A stretch of DNA of 64,000 bases from Tsukamurella sp. TY48 (GCF_019656655.1 NZ_BPMV01000001.1:868001-932000); one strand, 5' to 3'. Counted from the stretch's first letter, positions 31,970 to 41,475 are shown. Notes: generated by a model from the letters alone, not told the origin. Program-made: numbers and translations.

Positions 31970-32537
31970 AGGAGACCTTCCATTCCAGGGTTCCGTTGTT
32001 CAGCCGGTCGAGCAGGCCGCGCAGCCAGGCCGCCTCGGCCTCCGCCATCGCGGCGAGGTAGTCGATGTCGAGCAGGTGCGCCTGCGCCACATGGGTCGTG
32101 GCGCGGGCGTGGCCGGACCGCAGTGCGGCGGCCCGGCTCTCGGTCTGATGCAGGCGCGCGCCGAGCAGGTCCACCACGAGGTCGCGGTCCAGGCGGTGCG
32201 CCTCGGCGAGGGCGAGCGGGAACTGCGGGTACTCCTCGGCCGGCCGGGCCAGTAGGTCGACCACGGTGGCCTGCAAGCGGTCCCGGCCCTCGGGCGAGAT
32301 CGTGTAGGTGGTGCGCTCGGGACGGTTGCCCTCGCGATCGACGCCCTGGGCGGACACCAGTCCGTCGTCCGCGAGGCGGTTCACGGTGTGGTACAGCGAT
32401 CCGGCCCGGAGCTTGACCACCAGGTCCTCGTGCCGCTGCACCATCGTGGTGAACATCTCGTAGGGATGCATATCCCGCTCGGTGAGCAGGGCCAGAGCCG
32501 CCACTGCCAGGGGCGTCAGGGGCCGATTCCGCGCCAT
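31956..32537 (-). CDS. PadR-family transcriptional regulator
   Basis: This 193-residue regulator has an N-terminal winged helix (LAVAALALLTERDMHPYEM, then KLRAGSLYHTVNRLADDGLV and the wing RPERTTYTISPEGRDRL) and a C-terminal helical dimerisation region (about 100-185) of the Vir/PadR-C2 type. It lies upstream of and overlaps an MFS exporter gene, the classic arrangement in which a drug releases PadR from the operator. The ATG at 32537 follows an excellent GGAGGTGG site. An inverted repeat covers its -35 region (32584-32606). Confidence 0.9.
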   Translation of the reverse strand: MARNRPLTPLAVAALALLTERDMHPYEMFTTMVQRHEDLVVKLRAGSLYHTVNRLADDGLVSAQGVDREGNRPERTTYTISPEGRDRLQATVVDLLARPAEEYPQFPLALAEAHRLDRDLVVDLLGARLHQTESRAAALRSGHARATTHVAQAHLLDIDYLAAMAEAEAAWLRGLLDRLNNGTLEWKVSCDDD

Positions 32538-32566
32538 CTTCCACCTCCCATCCGCGACCGCCGGCA

Positions 32567-32613
32567 ACGCTACGCCACGATTACTCCAAGTGGAATATTT
32601 GGAGTGGAATTAC
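32567..32613 (-). promoter_or_regulatory. PadR-MFS promoter with inverted- and direct-repeat operator
   Basis: The minus-strand -10 is TAGCGT (32572-32567). The -35 region is overlapped by a perfect inverted repeat ACTCCAA-N9-TTGGAGT (32584-32606). On top of it, GTGGAAT is directly repeated at 32591-32597 and 32605-32611. This placement predicts autorepression by the PadR protein encoded immediately downstream. Confidence 0.65.
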
Positions 32614-32696
32614 CGCCCATACCGGCCGAAACCACCCTCGCGGGATGGTCGAGGTGTGTGCTGATCGCGGTTCTTGACCGCTCCGCGCGGGAACGC

Positions 32697-33584
32697 CTAG
32701 ATCTGCGCGATGTCGGTGACCCGCCAGGCCCGGGCGGGCGACGGCGACTTCCCGCAGGACGCCGTCCGCGGCTCGAGTTCGGTGGCCGCCACGGCGACCC
32801 GCCACGCGCGTCCGTCGGTGTGGTGCACCGTCGCGATACCGCTCGCCGCACCGTGCTTCGGCACGGGCCCGGTCTCGACGGTGACCCGGAGCGCGTCCGG
32901 ATCGCACGGCGGGATCGACTCCCGCACCGCGACCTCGGCGACCTGACCGACGGACGGGGTCGAGGAGCGGCCGCGCAGCCCCACCGTCGAGACGGTGCCG
33001 GCGCGCGCGGCATCGAAGACCTCCTGCGCCTCGCCGGCGGACAACCGCCCGTAGGTGTAGCCGGTGGGCAGCACGATCAGCACCGGGGCGAAGCGGTGAC
33101 CGCCGGTGTGCGAGCACTCCCACACCACGGGATCGGGATAGTGCGCGGCGAGTTCGGCCGCCAGGGGGCGGCCGCGCACCGCGCAGCACACGTCCCGCTT
33201 GCCGTTCGTGCACACCAATGCGATCGGCTCCGCCGGCGCGCCGGCGGCGGGATCGTCCACTGCCAGCGCGGGGATCTGCGCGTCGTCGTCGATCACGAAG
33301 GCGCGCAAGGAGGTCCGTCCCGCCTCGCTCCGGGCCACGAACACCCGGCGCGGGCCGCGGGGCCCGTCGGCGCGGCCGGGACGGCGGATCAGCAGGACGC
33401 GCAGGCCGCGCTCCTCCGCGAATCGCTCGATGGCGGCACCGATCTCCGGCGCGAAGGTCTCGCCCGAGAACGGGTCCCGCCCCCAGCCCGCATTGTTCTC
33501 GATGCACAGCCAGCCCGGTTCCTGCGTCGCCGTACCGGGCAGCGGTTCGTCGACGAAGTCCGAGCAGCGAGGAGTCTGGTGCAT
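32697..33584 (-). CDS. Sucrase/ferredoxin-like family protein
   Basis: This 295-residue protein has the family's paired cysteine/histidine motifs: CSDFVDEPLPGTA at the N-terminus, CTNGKRDVCCAVRGRPLA (about residues 124-141) and CSHTGGHRFAPV (about 156-167). The central part is a thioredoxin-like [2Fe-2S] ferredoxin fold. The family is named after a plant sucrase-like protein, but no hydrolase activity is implied; redox function is more likely. The ATG at 33584 is preceded by TACAAT at 6 nt (leaderless). It is divergent from an MFS exporter, with both promoters inside one MarR-like operator. Confidence 0.85.
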   Translation of the reverse strand: MHQTPRCSDFVDEPLPGTATQEPGWLCIENNAGWGRDPFSGETFAPEIGAAIERFAEERGLRVLLIRRPGRADGPRGPRRVFVARSEAGRTSLRAFVIDDDAQIPALAVDDPAAGAPAEPIALVCTNGKRDVCCAVRGRPLAAELAAHYPDPVVWECSHTGGHRFAPVLIVLPTGYTYGRLSAGEAQEVFDAARAGTVSTVGLRGRSSTPSVGQVAEVAVRESIPPCDPDALRVTVETGPVPKHGAASGIATVHHTDGRAWRVAVAATELEPRTASCGKSPSPARAWRVTDIAQI

Positions 33585-33590
33585 GAATCA

Positions 33591-33623
33591 ATTGTATGTT
33601 TACAATCATTGTGTGTCTACAAC
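33591..33623. promoter_or_regulatory. Shared MarR-type operator containing two divergent leaderless promoters
   Basis: The perfect palindrome ATTGTA-TGTT-TACAAT (33591-33606) is followed by a near copy ATTGTG-TGTC-TACAAC (33608-33623), 17 bp on. The right arm TACAAT is a -10 box 6 nt before the MFS GTG at 33613. The left arm read on the other strand is an identical TACAAT 6 nt before the ATG at 33584. Binding of one MarR dimer would cover both -10 boxes. Confidence 0.75.
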
Positions 33624-34989
33624 GATCTCGGAGCCGAGGGCCCGGCGCAAGCAGCTGGTCCTGCTCACGTGCAGCCTCAGCCTGCTGATCGTCTCGATGG
33701 ACGCCACGATCGTCAACGTCGCGCTCCCGTCGATCCGCACCGATATGGCGGCCTCGGTCCAGCAGTTGCAGTGGGTGGTGGACGTCTACACCCTCACCCT
33801 CGCCGGCCTGCTGGTACTGGCGGGCGCCGCCGCCGATCGTTTCGGGCGGCGCCGCGTGTTCCGGATCGGCCTGATCGCCTTCGCGGTCGGCTCCCTGCTG
33901 TGCAGCGTCGCGCCCACCGTCGGGGTCCTCATCGCCGCCCGGTTCACCCAGGCCGTCGGCGGCTCCATGCTCAATCCGGTGGCCATGTCGATCATCACCG
34001 CCACCTTCACCGGCCGGGCCGAGCGCGCGCGGGCGATCGGCGTGTGGGGCGCCGTCGTGGGCATCTCCACTGCGCTGGGCCCACTCGTCGGCGGCATCCT
34101 CATCGAATCGCTGGGATGGCGCTCGGTGTTCTGGATCAACCTGCCGATCTGTGCGCTCGCGGTGGTCCTCACCTTCCTCGTGGTCCCCGAGTCGAAGGCG
34201 GCCCGGATCCGGCCCGTCGATCCGTGGGGCCTCGTGCTCGCCGTGGCGGTGGTGTTCACCCTGGTCTTCGGCCTGATCGAGGAGCAACCCCTGGTGTTCC
34301 TCGGCACCGCGGCCGCGCTCGCCGCCTTCGTCCTGCACGAGCGCCGGCACCCGTCCCCGTTCCTGGACCTGCGCTTCTTCCGCAGCATCCCGTTCTCGGC
34401 GGCCACACTCACCGCGGTGTGCGCCTTCGCCGCCTTCGGCGCCTTCCTGTTCACCATGTCGATGTACCTGCAGGAGACGCGGCACCTCTCGGCCGTCCAC
34501 GCGGGCCTGATGTTCCTGCCGATGGCGCTCGCCGTGCTCATCTGCTCGCCGATCTCGGGCCGGCTGGTGGCGAGCTACGGCGCGCGACCCTCGCTGCTCG
34601 GTGCCGGGCTGCTGATGACCACGGGCGCCGTGCTCCTCACCGCGATCCATCCGGACACCCCGCTGCCCCTGATCGCGGTGATCTTCGCGATCTTCGGGAC
34701 CGGCTTCGGCCTGGTGAACGCACCGATCACCAACTCGGCCGTGAACGGCATGCCGCTGGACCGGGCCGGCGCCGCGGCGGCGCTCGCCTCCACCAGCCGC
34801 CAGGTGGGCGTCAGCATCGGCGTGGCCCTGGCGGGCCTGTCCGCCGGCGCTCAGCTCTGGTGGATCGTGGCCGGCACCACGAGCTGCGTGCTCGCACTCG
34901 GCGTGGTCTCCACCGGTCCGGCCGCCGCACGCTCGATCGAGCGCATCGCGCCCCTGCTGGAGGATCGCGAGGGCGCCGATGCCCGCTGA
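33613..34989 (+). CDS. MFS drug transporter, DHA2 family
   Basis: This 458-residue exporter has about 12-14 transmembrane helices, with motif D1 DATIVNVALPSI in helix 1, motif A DRFGRRRVFRIG and motif C-like GPLVGGILIESLGWRSVFWI. GTG at 33613 was chosen because TACAAT lies 6 nt upstream. An in-frame ATG at 33583 would lie upstream of the promoter and overlap the divergent gene's start codon. It overlaps the MarR gene by 11 nt, so exporter and regulator form one operon. Confidence 0.9.
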   Translation: MSTTISEPRARRKQLVLLTCSLSLLIVSMDATIVNVALPSIRTDMAASVQQLQWVVDVYTLTLAGLLVLAGAAADRFGRRRVFRIGLIAFAVGSLLCSVAPTVGVLIAARFTQAVGGSMLNPVAMSIITATFTGRAERARAIGVWGAVVGISTALGPLVGGILIESLGWRSVFWINLPICALAVVLTFLVVPESKAARIRPVDPWGLVLAVAVVFTLVFGLIEEQPLVFLGTAAALAAFVLHERRHPSPFLDLRFFRSIPFSAATLTAVCAFAAFGAFLFTMSMYLQETRHLSAVHAGLMFLPMALAVLICSPISGRLVASYGARPSLLGAGLLMTTGAVLLTAIHPDTPLPLIAVIFAIFGTGFGLVNAPITNSAVNGMPLDRAGAAAALASTSRQVGVSIGVALAGLSAGAQLWWIVAGTTSCVLALGVVSTGPAAARSIERIAPLLEDREGADAR

Positions 34990-35410
34990 ACCCGTCACCC
35001 GGCCCGATCCCGACGAGGTCTGGGGCTCCCTGGTCCGCGTGGCCTTCGACGGCCGCGACGGCTGGCGCCGGGCCGTCGTGGAGCGGACCGGATTGCCGTT
35101 CAGCCGGATCCGCGCGCTCACGCGGCTCGCCAGATCCGGGCCCATGACGCTCAAGCAGCTCGCGCACGCCGCCACGATGGACCCGCCGGCGACCACCGTC
35201 ACCGTCAACGACCTGGAGGAGCGCGGCCTCGTGGTGCGGGACACCGATCCCGCGGACCGCCGCGCGAAGCTGGTGACGCTCACCGATGCGGGCCGCGCCG
35301 TCGTGGCCCTCGTCGCCGATACGCCCGATCCCGCTCCCGCGCCGTTGCGCGAGTTCACGCCCACGGAGTTGGGCGCCCTCGCCGACATGCTTCGCCGCTT
35401 GCAGGAATGA
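34979..35410 (+). CDS. MarR-family transcriptional regulator
   Basis: This 143-residue winged-helix regulator has LTRLARSGPMTLKQLAHAA and PPATTVTVNDLEERGLVV as the helix-turn-helix and recognition helix, and DPADRRAKLVTLTDAGRAV as the beta wing with its conserved DxR. It ends with a short dimerisation helix. It overlaps the upstream MFS gene by 11 nt. By the usual logic of marR-exporter operons it should bind the tandem ATTGTA-N4-TACAAT sites at 33591-33623 and be released by an effector, derepressing both the exporter and the divergent ferredoxin-like gene. Confidence 0.9.
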   Translation: MPAEPVTRPDPDEVWGSLVRVAFDGRDGWRRAVVERTGLPFSRIRALTRLARSGPMTLKQLAHAATMDPPATTVTVNDLEERGLVVRDTDPADRRAKLVTLTDAGRAVVALVADTPDPAPAPLREFTPTELGALADMLRRLQE

Positions 35411-35424
35411 CGGAGCCCGCCGGA

Positions 35425-35430
35425 TACGAT
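35425..35430 (+). promoter_or_regulatory. -10 hexamer TACGAT of leaderless dacB1 promoter
   Basis: TACGAT precedes the ATG at 35439 by 8 nt. No ribosome-binding site lies between. Confidence 0.45.
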
Positions 35431-35438
35431 TCGAGCCG

Positions 35439-36740
35439 ATGACAGCTCGACTTCTCCGGTGTGCGCTCGCCGCCTGCCTGGTCGGGGGCCTCGCCGCCCC
35501 CGGCCTCGCTGCCGCCGTCCCACCTCCTCCGCCCACGCCCGGCGTTACCACCGTCCCCGCGGTCACCACGCTGAACACGGACTCCTGTCCGCACAAGCAG
35601 GTGGCGCCGCCCGCCGTCGACGCCTCCGAGGTGCCCGCCCCTGGGAAGCCCGCCCCGAAACCGCTGCCGGTCCCGAAGCCGCCGGTGGGTGGCGAACGCC
35701 TGTCGGGCTGCGGCGTCGTCGCGCCCGACGGTGCGCCGCCCGCACCGCAGGGCATCGACTCGGCCGGCTGGTTGGTGGCCGACCTCACCGACGGCACCGT
35801 GCTGGCCGCCAAGGATCCGCACGGGCGGTACCGGCCGGCCAGCACCATCAAGCTCCTTCTCGCCCAAGTGGCGCTGCGTGACCTCGATCTCGACACCGTG
35901 GTCGACGGGACCGCCGAAGACGCCGCGCAGGAGGGTGATTCGGCGGGCGTCGCCCCCGGAGGCCGGTACACGGTACGGCAGCTCATCGAGGGGCTGATGC
36001 TCATCTCGGGCAACGACACCGCGCACGCTCTCGCCCGCCAGCTGGGCGGGGTCGACGCCGCGGTCACGAAGATGAACGACCTGGCGAAGTCCTTGGGGGC
36101 GCGCGACACCCGCGCCGCCACACCGTCCGGCCTGGACGGACCGGGCCAGACCACCAGCCCCTACGATATGGCGCTGATCCTGCAGAACGCACTGCGCGAC
36201 AAGCGGTTCACCGAGATCGCCTCCACCCGCCAGATCACCTTCCCCGGCCATCCGCCGGTGCCCACCACCGCGCCGCCCACACCGCTGCCGCCCGGCGCAA
36301 CGCCGCCCCCGGCACCGACCTCCGTCGCGCCGTATCCGATCGTCAACGAGAACCGGATGCTCACCGATGTCCCCGGTGCGGTGGCGGGGAAGAACGGCTT
36401 CACCGACGATGCGAAGAAGACCTACGTGGGCGCCGTCGATCGGGACGGCCGCCGGTACGTGGTGGTGCAGTTGTTCGGCCTGGCGTACACGGGCAACACC
36501 TACTGGGATCAGTTCCGGCGCCTCCTCGACTACGGCGTCGGGCTGCGCGGCAGTTCGGTGGGCACGCTGGTCTCCCCCGCCGCCGGCGCCACCCGCGAGC
36601 GGCCCGCGGTGCCGGAGACCACCGCATCCGAGGCTTCCGGCGGTATGGGCACGGGTACCCGGATCGCGATCGGCCTCGGCGGTCTGGTGGTGATCGGTGC
36701 GCTCGTCGGCGCCGCGATGCGCACCAGCCGGGGGCGCTGA
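35439..36740 (+). CDS. dacB1: D-alanyl-D-alanine carboxypeptidase (penicillin-binding, DacB1-like)
   Basis: This 433-residue secreted, membrane-anchored serine DD-carboxypeptidase (Rv3330 counterpart) trims pentapeptides of peptidoglycan. It has a signal peptide at about residues 1-25 (LLRCALAACLVGGLAAPGLA) followed by a Pro-rich stretch. The SxxK motif is PASTIKLL, the SxN motif LISGNDTAH, and the third motif reads GKNGFT instead of KTG, a variant seen in several DacB proteins. A C-terminal helix (GTRIAIGLGGLVVIGALVGA) anchors it, with a basic end RTSRGR. A Pro/Thr-rich insertion sits before motif three. Confidence 0.92.
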   Translation: MTARLLRCALAACLVGGLAAPGLAAAVPPPPPTPGVTTVPAVTTLNTDSCPHKQVAPPAVDASEVPAPGKPAPKPLPVPKPPVGGERLSGCGVVAPDGAPPAPQGIDSAGWLVADLTDGTVLAAKDPHGRYRPASTIKLLLAQVALRDLDLDTVVDGTAEDAAQEGDSAGVAPGGRYTVRQLIEGLMLISGNDTAHALARQLGGVDAAVTKMNDLAKSLGARDTRAATPSGLDGPGQTTSPYDMALILQNALRDKRFTEIASTRQITFPGHPPVPTTAPPTPLPPGATPPPAPTSVAPYPIVNENRMLTDVPGAVAGKNGFTDDAKKTYVGAVDRDGRRYVVVQLFGLAYTGNTYWDQFRRLLDYGVGLRGSSVGTLVSPAAGATRERPAVPETTASEASGGMGTGTRIAIGLGGLVVIGALVGAAMRTSRGR

Positions 36741-36741
36741 G

Positions 36742-38226
36742 ATGACCTCCTCGATCCTGGAACCCGTGCCCGACAAGGGACTGCGCTCGGACTCCCTGGG
36801 TCTGCTGGGCAACATGGCGATCGGCCTGTCGTCCACGGCGCCCGCCTACAGCCTGGCCGCCACCCTCGGTTACGTCGTGGCCACGGTGCACGACAAATCG
36901 CCCGCCATGTTCGCCCTGGCGTTCATCCCGATGCTCATGGTGGCGGTGGCCTACCGGGAGCTGGCCGACGCGGTGCCCGACTGCGGCACCACCTTCACCT
37001 GGGGCAGCAAGGCCTTCGGCCCGTGGGTGGGCTGGATGGGCGGCTGGGGCCTCGCGGTCTCGGCGATCATCGTGCTGGCCAACGTCGCCGAGATCTCGGG
37101 CGTGTACCTGTTCCGCTTCCTCGGCATGCCCGAGCTGGCGGATTCGCGCTGGCTGGTGACCGGGTTGGGGTGCGCCCTGATCGTGGCGATGACCTGGGTG
37201 AGCTACCGCGGCATCGTGGTCTCCGAACGCCTGCAGAACGTGCTGATGGCCATCCAGTTCGCCGTCCTGGTGTTCGCCGCGGTGGCGGCCCTGGTACTCG
37301 TGTACTCCGGCCGGGCCGGAGCACAGGCGGTGCGCCCCAGCTGGTCCTGGCTCAATCCGGCCGGACTCAGCGCCTCGCAGATCGCCGCGGCGGTGATCCT
37401 GTGCATCTTCCTGTACTGGGGCTGGGACGCCTGCCTCGCAGTGGGCGAGGAGACGAAGGGCTCGGCCACCACACCCGGACGGGCGGCGGTGCTCTCGACC
37501 GTCGTCCTCCTCGGCACCTACGTGCTCGTCGCCGTGGCCGTGCAGGCCTACGCCGGCTTCGGCACCACCGGGATCGGCCTGAACAATCCCGAGAACCGCG
37601 ACGACGTACTCACCGTGCTCGGCGCACCCGTGGGTGGCGCCGTGCTCGCCGGACTACTGCTGCTGACCGTCGCGATCTCGGCACTGTCCTCGACGCAGTC
37701 GACGGTGTTGCCCACGGCCCGCGGCACGCTCGCGATGGCGGTGTACAAGGCGGTGCCCGACCGATTCGCGCGGGTCGATCCGAAGTACCTGACACCGTCC
37801 TTCGGCACGGTCGTGATGGGCGCCTCCGCCCTGCTGTTCTACCTGACGCTGTCCGTGGTCAGCCGCAATGCGCTCGAGGACTCGATCAAGTCGCTGGGCC
37901 TGGCGGTCGCCTTCTACTACGCGATCACGGCCTTCGCGTGCGTCTGGTACTTCCGCCGCACACTGTTGCGGTCGGCCCGGAACTTCGTGCTGCGGTTGCT
38001 GTTCCCGCTCCTGGGTGGGCTCACTATGGTGTGGGCCTTCGGACAGAGCGCCGTGGACATGATCGCGCCCGACTACGGTGCCACCACCATCGGCGGGATC
38101 GGCGGCGTCTTCGTACTGGGCGTGGGCATGCTGGTGCTGGGGATCCCGCTGATGATCGCGTGCGCCGTCCACCGGCCTGCCTTCTTCCGCGGCGTGACCC
38201 TCCCGCGGGACGCTGCGGAGCGCTGA
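36742..38226 (+). CDS. APC-family amino acid permease
   Basis: This 494-residue transporter has 12 predicted transmembrane helices. The first is the glycine-rich helix typical of the amino acid-polyamine-organocation superfamily (LGLLGNMAIGLSSTAPAYSL). DCGTTFTWGSKAFGPWVGW and GWDACLAVGEETKGSATTPG are the conserved cytoplasmic loop and helix-6 region. The substrate is unknown; amino acids or polyamines by family. The ATG is 1 nt after the dacB1 stop, suggesting co-transcription. It is convergent with the DJ-1-like gene. Confidence 0.87.
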   Translation: MTSSILEPVPDKGLRSDSLGLLGNMAIGLSSTAPAYSLAATLGYVVATVHDKSPAMFALAFIPMLMVAVAYRELADAVPDCGTTFTWGSKAFGPWVGWMGGWGLAVSAIIVLANVAEISGVYLFRFLGMPELADSRWLVTGLGCALIVAMTWVSYRGIVVSERLQNVLMAIQFAVLVFAAVAALVLVYSGRAGAQAVRPSWSWLNPAGLSASQIAAAVILCIFLYWGWDACLAVGEETKGSATTPGRAAVLSTVVLLGTYVLVAVAVQAYAGFGTTGIGLNNPENRDDVLTVLGAPVGGAVLAGLLLLTVAISALSSTQSTVLPTARGTLAMAVYKAVPDRFARVDPKYLTPSFGTVVMGASALLFYLTLSVVSRNALEDSIKSLGLAVAFYYAITAFACVWYFRRTLLRSARNFVLRLLFPLLGGLTMVWAFGQSAVDMIAPDYGATTIGGIGGVFVLGVGMLVLGIPLMIACAVHRPAFFRGVTLPRDAAER

Positions 38227-38230
38227 GGAA

Positions 38231-39034
38231 TCAGCGCTTGAGGGCACCCTTGAGCAGTGTGCGCGCAGTCTTGCGGGTGGTCTCGGAGGCAGTGCTGTAG
38301 TGGCCGCTGCGGAAGGGCGGCTGCGGGTCGTACTCGATGCTCAGCTGCGCCGCCTCGGCCGTCGCGCGGTCTCGGATCCGCGAGATCAGCCACAGCGTGC
38401 AGTCGAGCCCGGAGGATACCCCGGCGGCGCTGACGAACTGGTCCGATCGCACGATCCGGGCCTCGGGCCGGGGCTTCGCCCCCAGTGATCCGAGGAGGTC
38501 CATCGCGATCCAGTGGGTGGTGGCGGGACGTCCCGCCAGCAGGCCCGCGTGCGCCAGGATCAGCGCGCCGGTGCACACCGAGACCGTCCAGGTCGCCCGG
38601 CCGCTGGTGCGGGACACCCAGTCCCGCAGCACTGTCCGCCGCCCCGTGTCATCGGCCGACGGTCCGCCGGGCACCAGCAGCACATCGGCGGGCTTCGCCG
38701 TGGCGAAGGAGTGCGTGGCCGGCAGCCGCAGCAGACCCGAGTCCATCCGCACCGGCGCACCGTCTTCACTGACGAACTGCATCGTGACGCCCGGAACGTA
38801 ATTGAGGAGCTCGTAGGGTCCCACCGCGTCGAGGGCCGTCATGCCGTCGTACAGCAGGATGGACACCACCACGGCGCGGCCCGCCTCGAACGGCGCCGGC
38901 GCACTGCCGTGCTCCTCGATGCCCGTCTGGCCCTGGTCATTCGGCGCCGCGGACGCACCACCGGCCACCGCCGCTGCCGCCGCGGCGGCAGATACCCCTG
39001 CGCCGGCGATCACGGCTCGTCTACTCACTGTCAT
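38231..39034 (-). CDS. Exported DJ-1/PfpI-family (GATase1-like) protein
   Basis: This 267-residue protein has a twin-arginine-type signal (SRRAVIAGAGVSAAAAAAAV, then an ASA cleavage-like site at about residue 30) and a class I glutamine-amidotransferase-like domain (about 50-235). The nucleophile elbow is SVCTGALILAHAGLL with Cys at about 145, and VPGGPSADD forms the acidic/glycine motif. It resembles the sensor domain of AraC/GlxA-type regulators but has no helix-turn-helix. An exported, Tat-type leader on this fold is unusual. AAGAAGGG precedes the ATG at 39034. Its function is unknown; isonitrile hydratase-like or deglycase activity are options. Confidence 0.8.
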   Translation of the reverse strand: MTVSRRAVIAGAGVSAAAAAAAVAGGASAAPNDQGQTGIEEHGSAPAPFEAGRAVVVSILLYDGMTALDAVGPYELLNYVPGVTMQFVSEDGAPVRMDSGLLRLPATHSFATAKPADVLLVPGGPSADDTGRRTVLRDWVSRTSGRATWTVSVCTGALILAHAGLLAGRPATTHWIAMDLLGSLGAKPRPEARIVRSDQFVSAAGVSSGLDCTLWLISRIRDRATAEAAQLSIEYDPQPPFRSGHYSTASETTRKTARTLLKGALKR

Positions 39035-39166
39035 CTGGTCCCTTCTTCCGGTCACTATCTGGACCGTAGTCCGGTCAGCGGCGGCGCGGAACCCGTAACC
39101 CGCTCCCCGCAACGGATTTTCATGAATCCTTCACGCCCGCGGTGACCTCGGCCACCGGCCAACTGC

Positions 39167-39208
39167 CACGGGTCAACAACCACGGGTCAACAACCACGAC
39201 TCAACGGC
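39167..39208. repeat. 14-bp tandem repeat, three copies
   Basis: CACGGGTCAACAAC occurs exactly at 39167-39180 and 39181-39194, and as a diverged third copy CACGACTCAACGGC at 39195-39208. It lies in the gap between the DJ-1-like gene start and the YihY stop. GGGTCAACAAC could be a protein-binding half-site, but no gene start is close on its right side. Confidence 0.8.
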
Positions 39209-39214
39209 GGCGGA

Positions 39215-40213
39215 TCAGCGGCGGCGGCGCACCAGCGCGCCGAGGCCGATCCCCGCGACCAGGCCCGCCGCACCCGCCGCCACGCTGCGGCCGGGATCGG
39301 ACTCCTGCCGGATCACCGGCGAGATCACCACCGGGTCGGGTACCGCGGGGATCACGTACTGCTGATTGCGCGGGTCGGTCGCCGCCCACGCCGTCGCGAA
39401 CAGCACGATCCGCGCCGTGAAGTAGATGAACAGCATGATGCCGAGGATCGGCCCGAAGGTCGCCCCGGCGGGCCCCTTCATGGTGTTGCCGATGAGAAGG
39501 GCGGCCACCTGCATGAAGGCGTAGAAGACGATCGACGTCAGGAGCCCGGCGCGCAGGGCGTTGCGCCACGGGAACTGCACCCGCGGAAGCTTGGCGATCA
39601 CGAAGGTCCACAGGGCCCAGCCGGCCAGGATGGTGACGATGATCGTGGCGGTGGTGACCAGCCCCTGCAGGCCCGGAACGTCACCGAGGCCGAGCGCGTC
39701 GAGGATCTTCGAGGTGAGCGGACTGTTGCCGACCGCCATGAGGGCGATGCAGGCCACGATCACCACGAACAGGCCGATGAGGGCTCCGAGGTCCTGCAGC
39801 TTGGTCTTGACGAAGTTCTGCTCGGGGACCTCGCTGTCCCACATCGCGGTCAGCGCGGCGCGGACGTTCGACATCCACCCGAGACCGGCCCAGAGTCCAC
39901 CCGCGAGGCCCACGATGCCGACGGTGCCGCGCGAGCCGATCGCCTGATCGATGAGGTCGTTGACCGATTTGCGCAGGCTCTCGTCGCTGATCGCCGAATT
40001 GATCGTGAGCTTGAGCTCGGCGAGCAGGTCCGCGTCGTTGATCAGGACGTAACCACCGACCGAGAAGGCGACCATGGCCAGCGGGAACAGCGCGAAGACG
40101 CTGAAGTAGGTGATACCCGCGCCGAAGTAGTCGCCCTTCTTGTCCTGGTACCGCTCGGCGGCGGCCATGAGGTGATCGAACCATGGCCAGCGCTGCCGAT
40201 ACTTGTCGAGCAT
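39215..40213 (-). CDS. YihY/BrkB-family inner-membrane protein (YhjD-like)
   Basis: This 332-residue integral membrane protein (Rv3335c counterpart) has six predicted transmembrane helices and the family's N-terminal DYFGAGITYFSVFALFPLAM. Other conserved parts are GGLWAGLGWMSNVRAALTAMW and GATFGPILGIMLFIYFTARI. The long C-terminus is hydrophilic with a last short hydrophobic stretch and terminal RRRR. Members were once called ribonuclease BN by mistake; E. coli YhjD can suppress loss of Kdo-lipid A export, suggesting a lipid-transport role. The ATG at 40213 has a perfect AGGAGGT site, 29 nt after trpS, forming an operon with it. Confidence 0.88.
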   Translation of the reverse strand: MLDKYRQRWPWFDHLMAAAERYQDKKGDYFGAGITYFSVFALFPLAMVAFSVGGYVLINDADLLAELKLTINSAISDESLRKSVNDLIDQAIGSRGTVGIVGLAGGLWAGLGWMSNVRAALTAMWDSEVPEQNFVKTKLQDLGALIGLFVVIVACIALMAVGNSPLTSKILDALGLGDVPGLQGLVTTATIIVTILAGWALWTFVIAKLPRVQFPWRNALRAGLLTSIVFYAFMQVAALLIGNTMKGPAGATFGPILGIMLFIYFTARIVLFATAWAATDPRNQQYVIPAVPDPVVISPVIRQESDPGRSVAAGAAGLVAGIGLGALVRRRR

Positions 40214-40242
40214 CCCCGGACGACCTCCTGCTTTGCAACCGC

Positions 40243-41475
<1,233 letters not shown>

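Noticed and set aside
32581-35523. A 980-codon minus-strand open frame antisense to the MFS and MarR genes
   Set aside because: Same composition artefact; the plus-strand genes have membrane-helix and MarR signatures.
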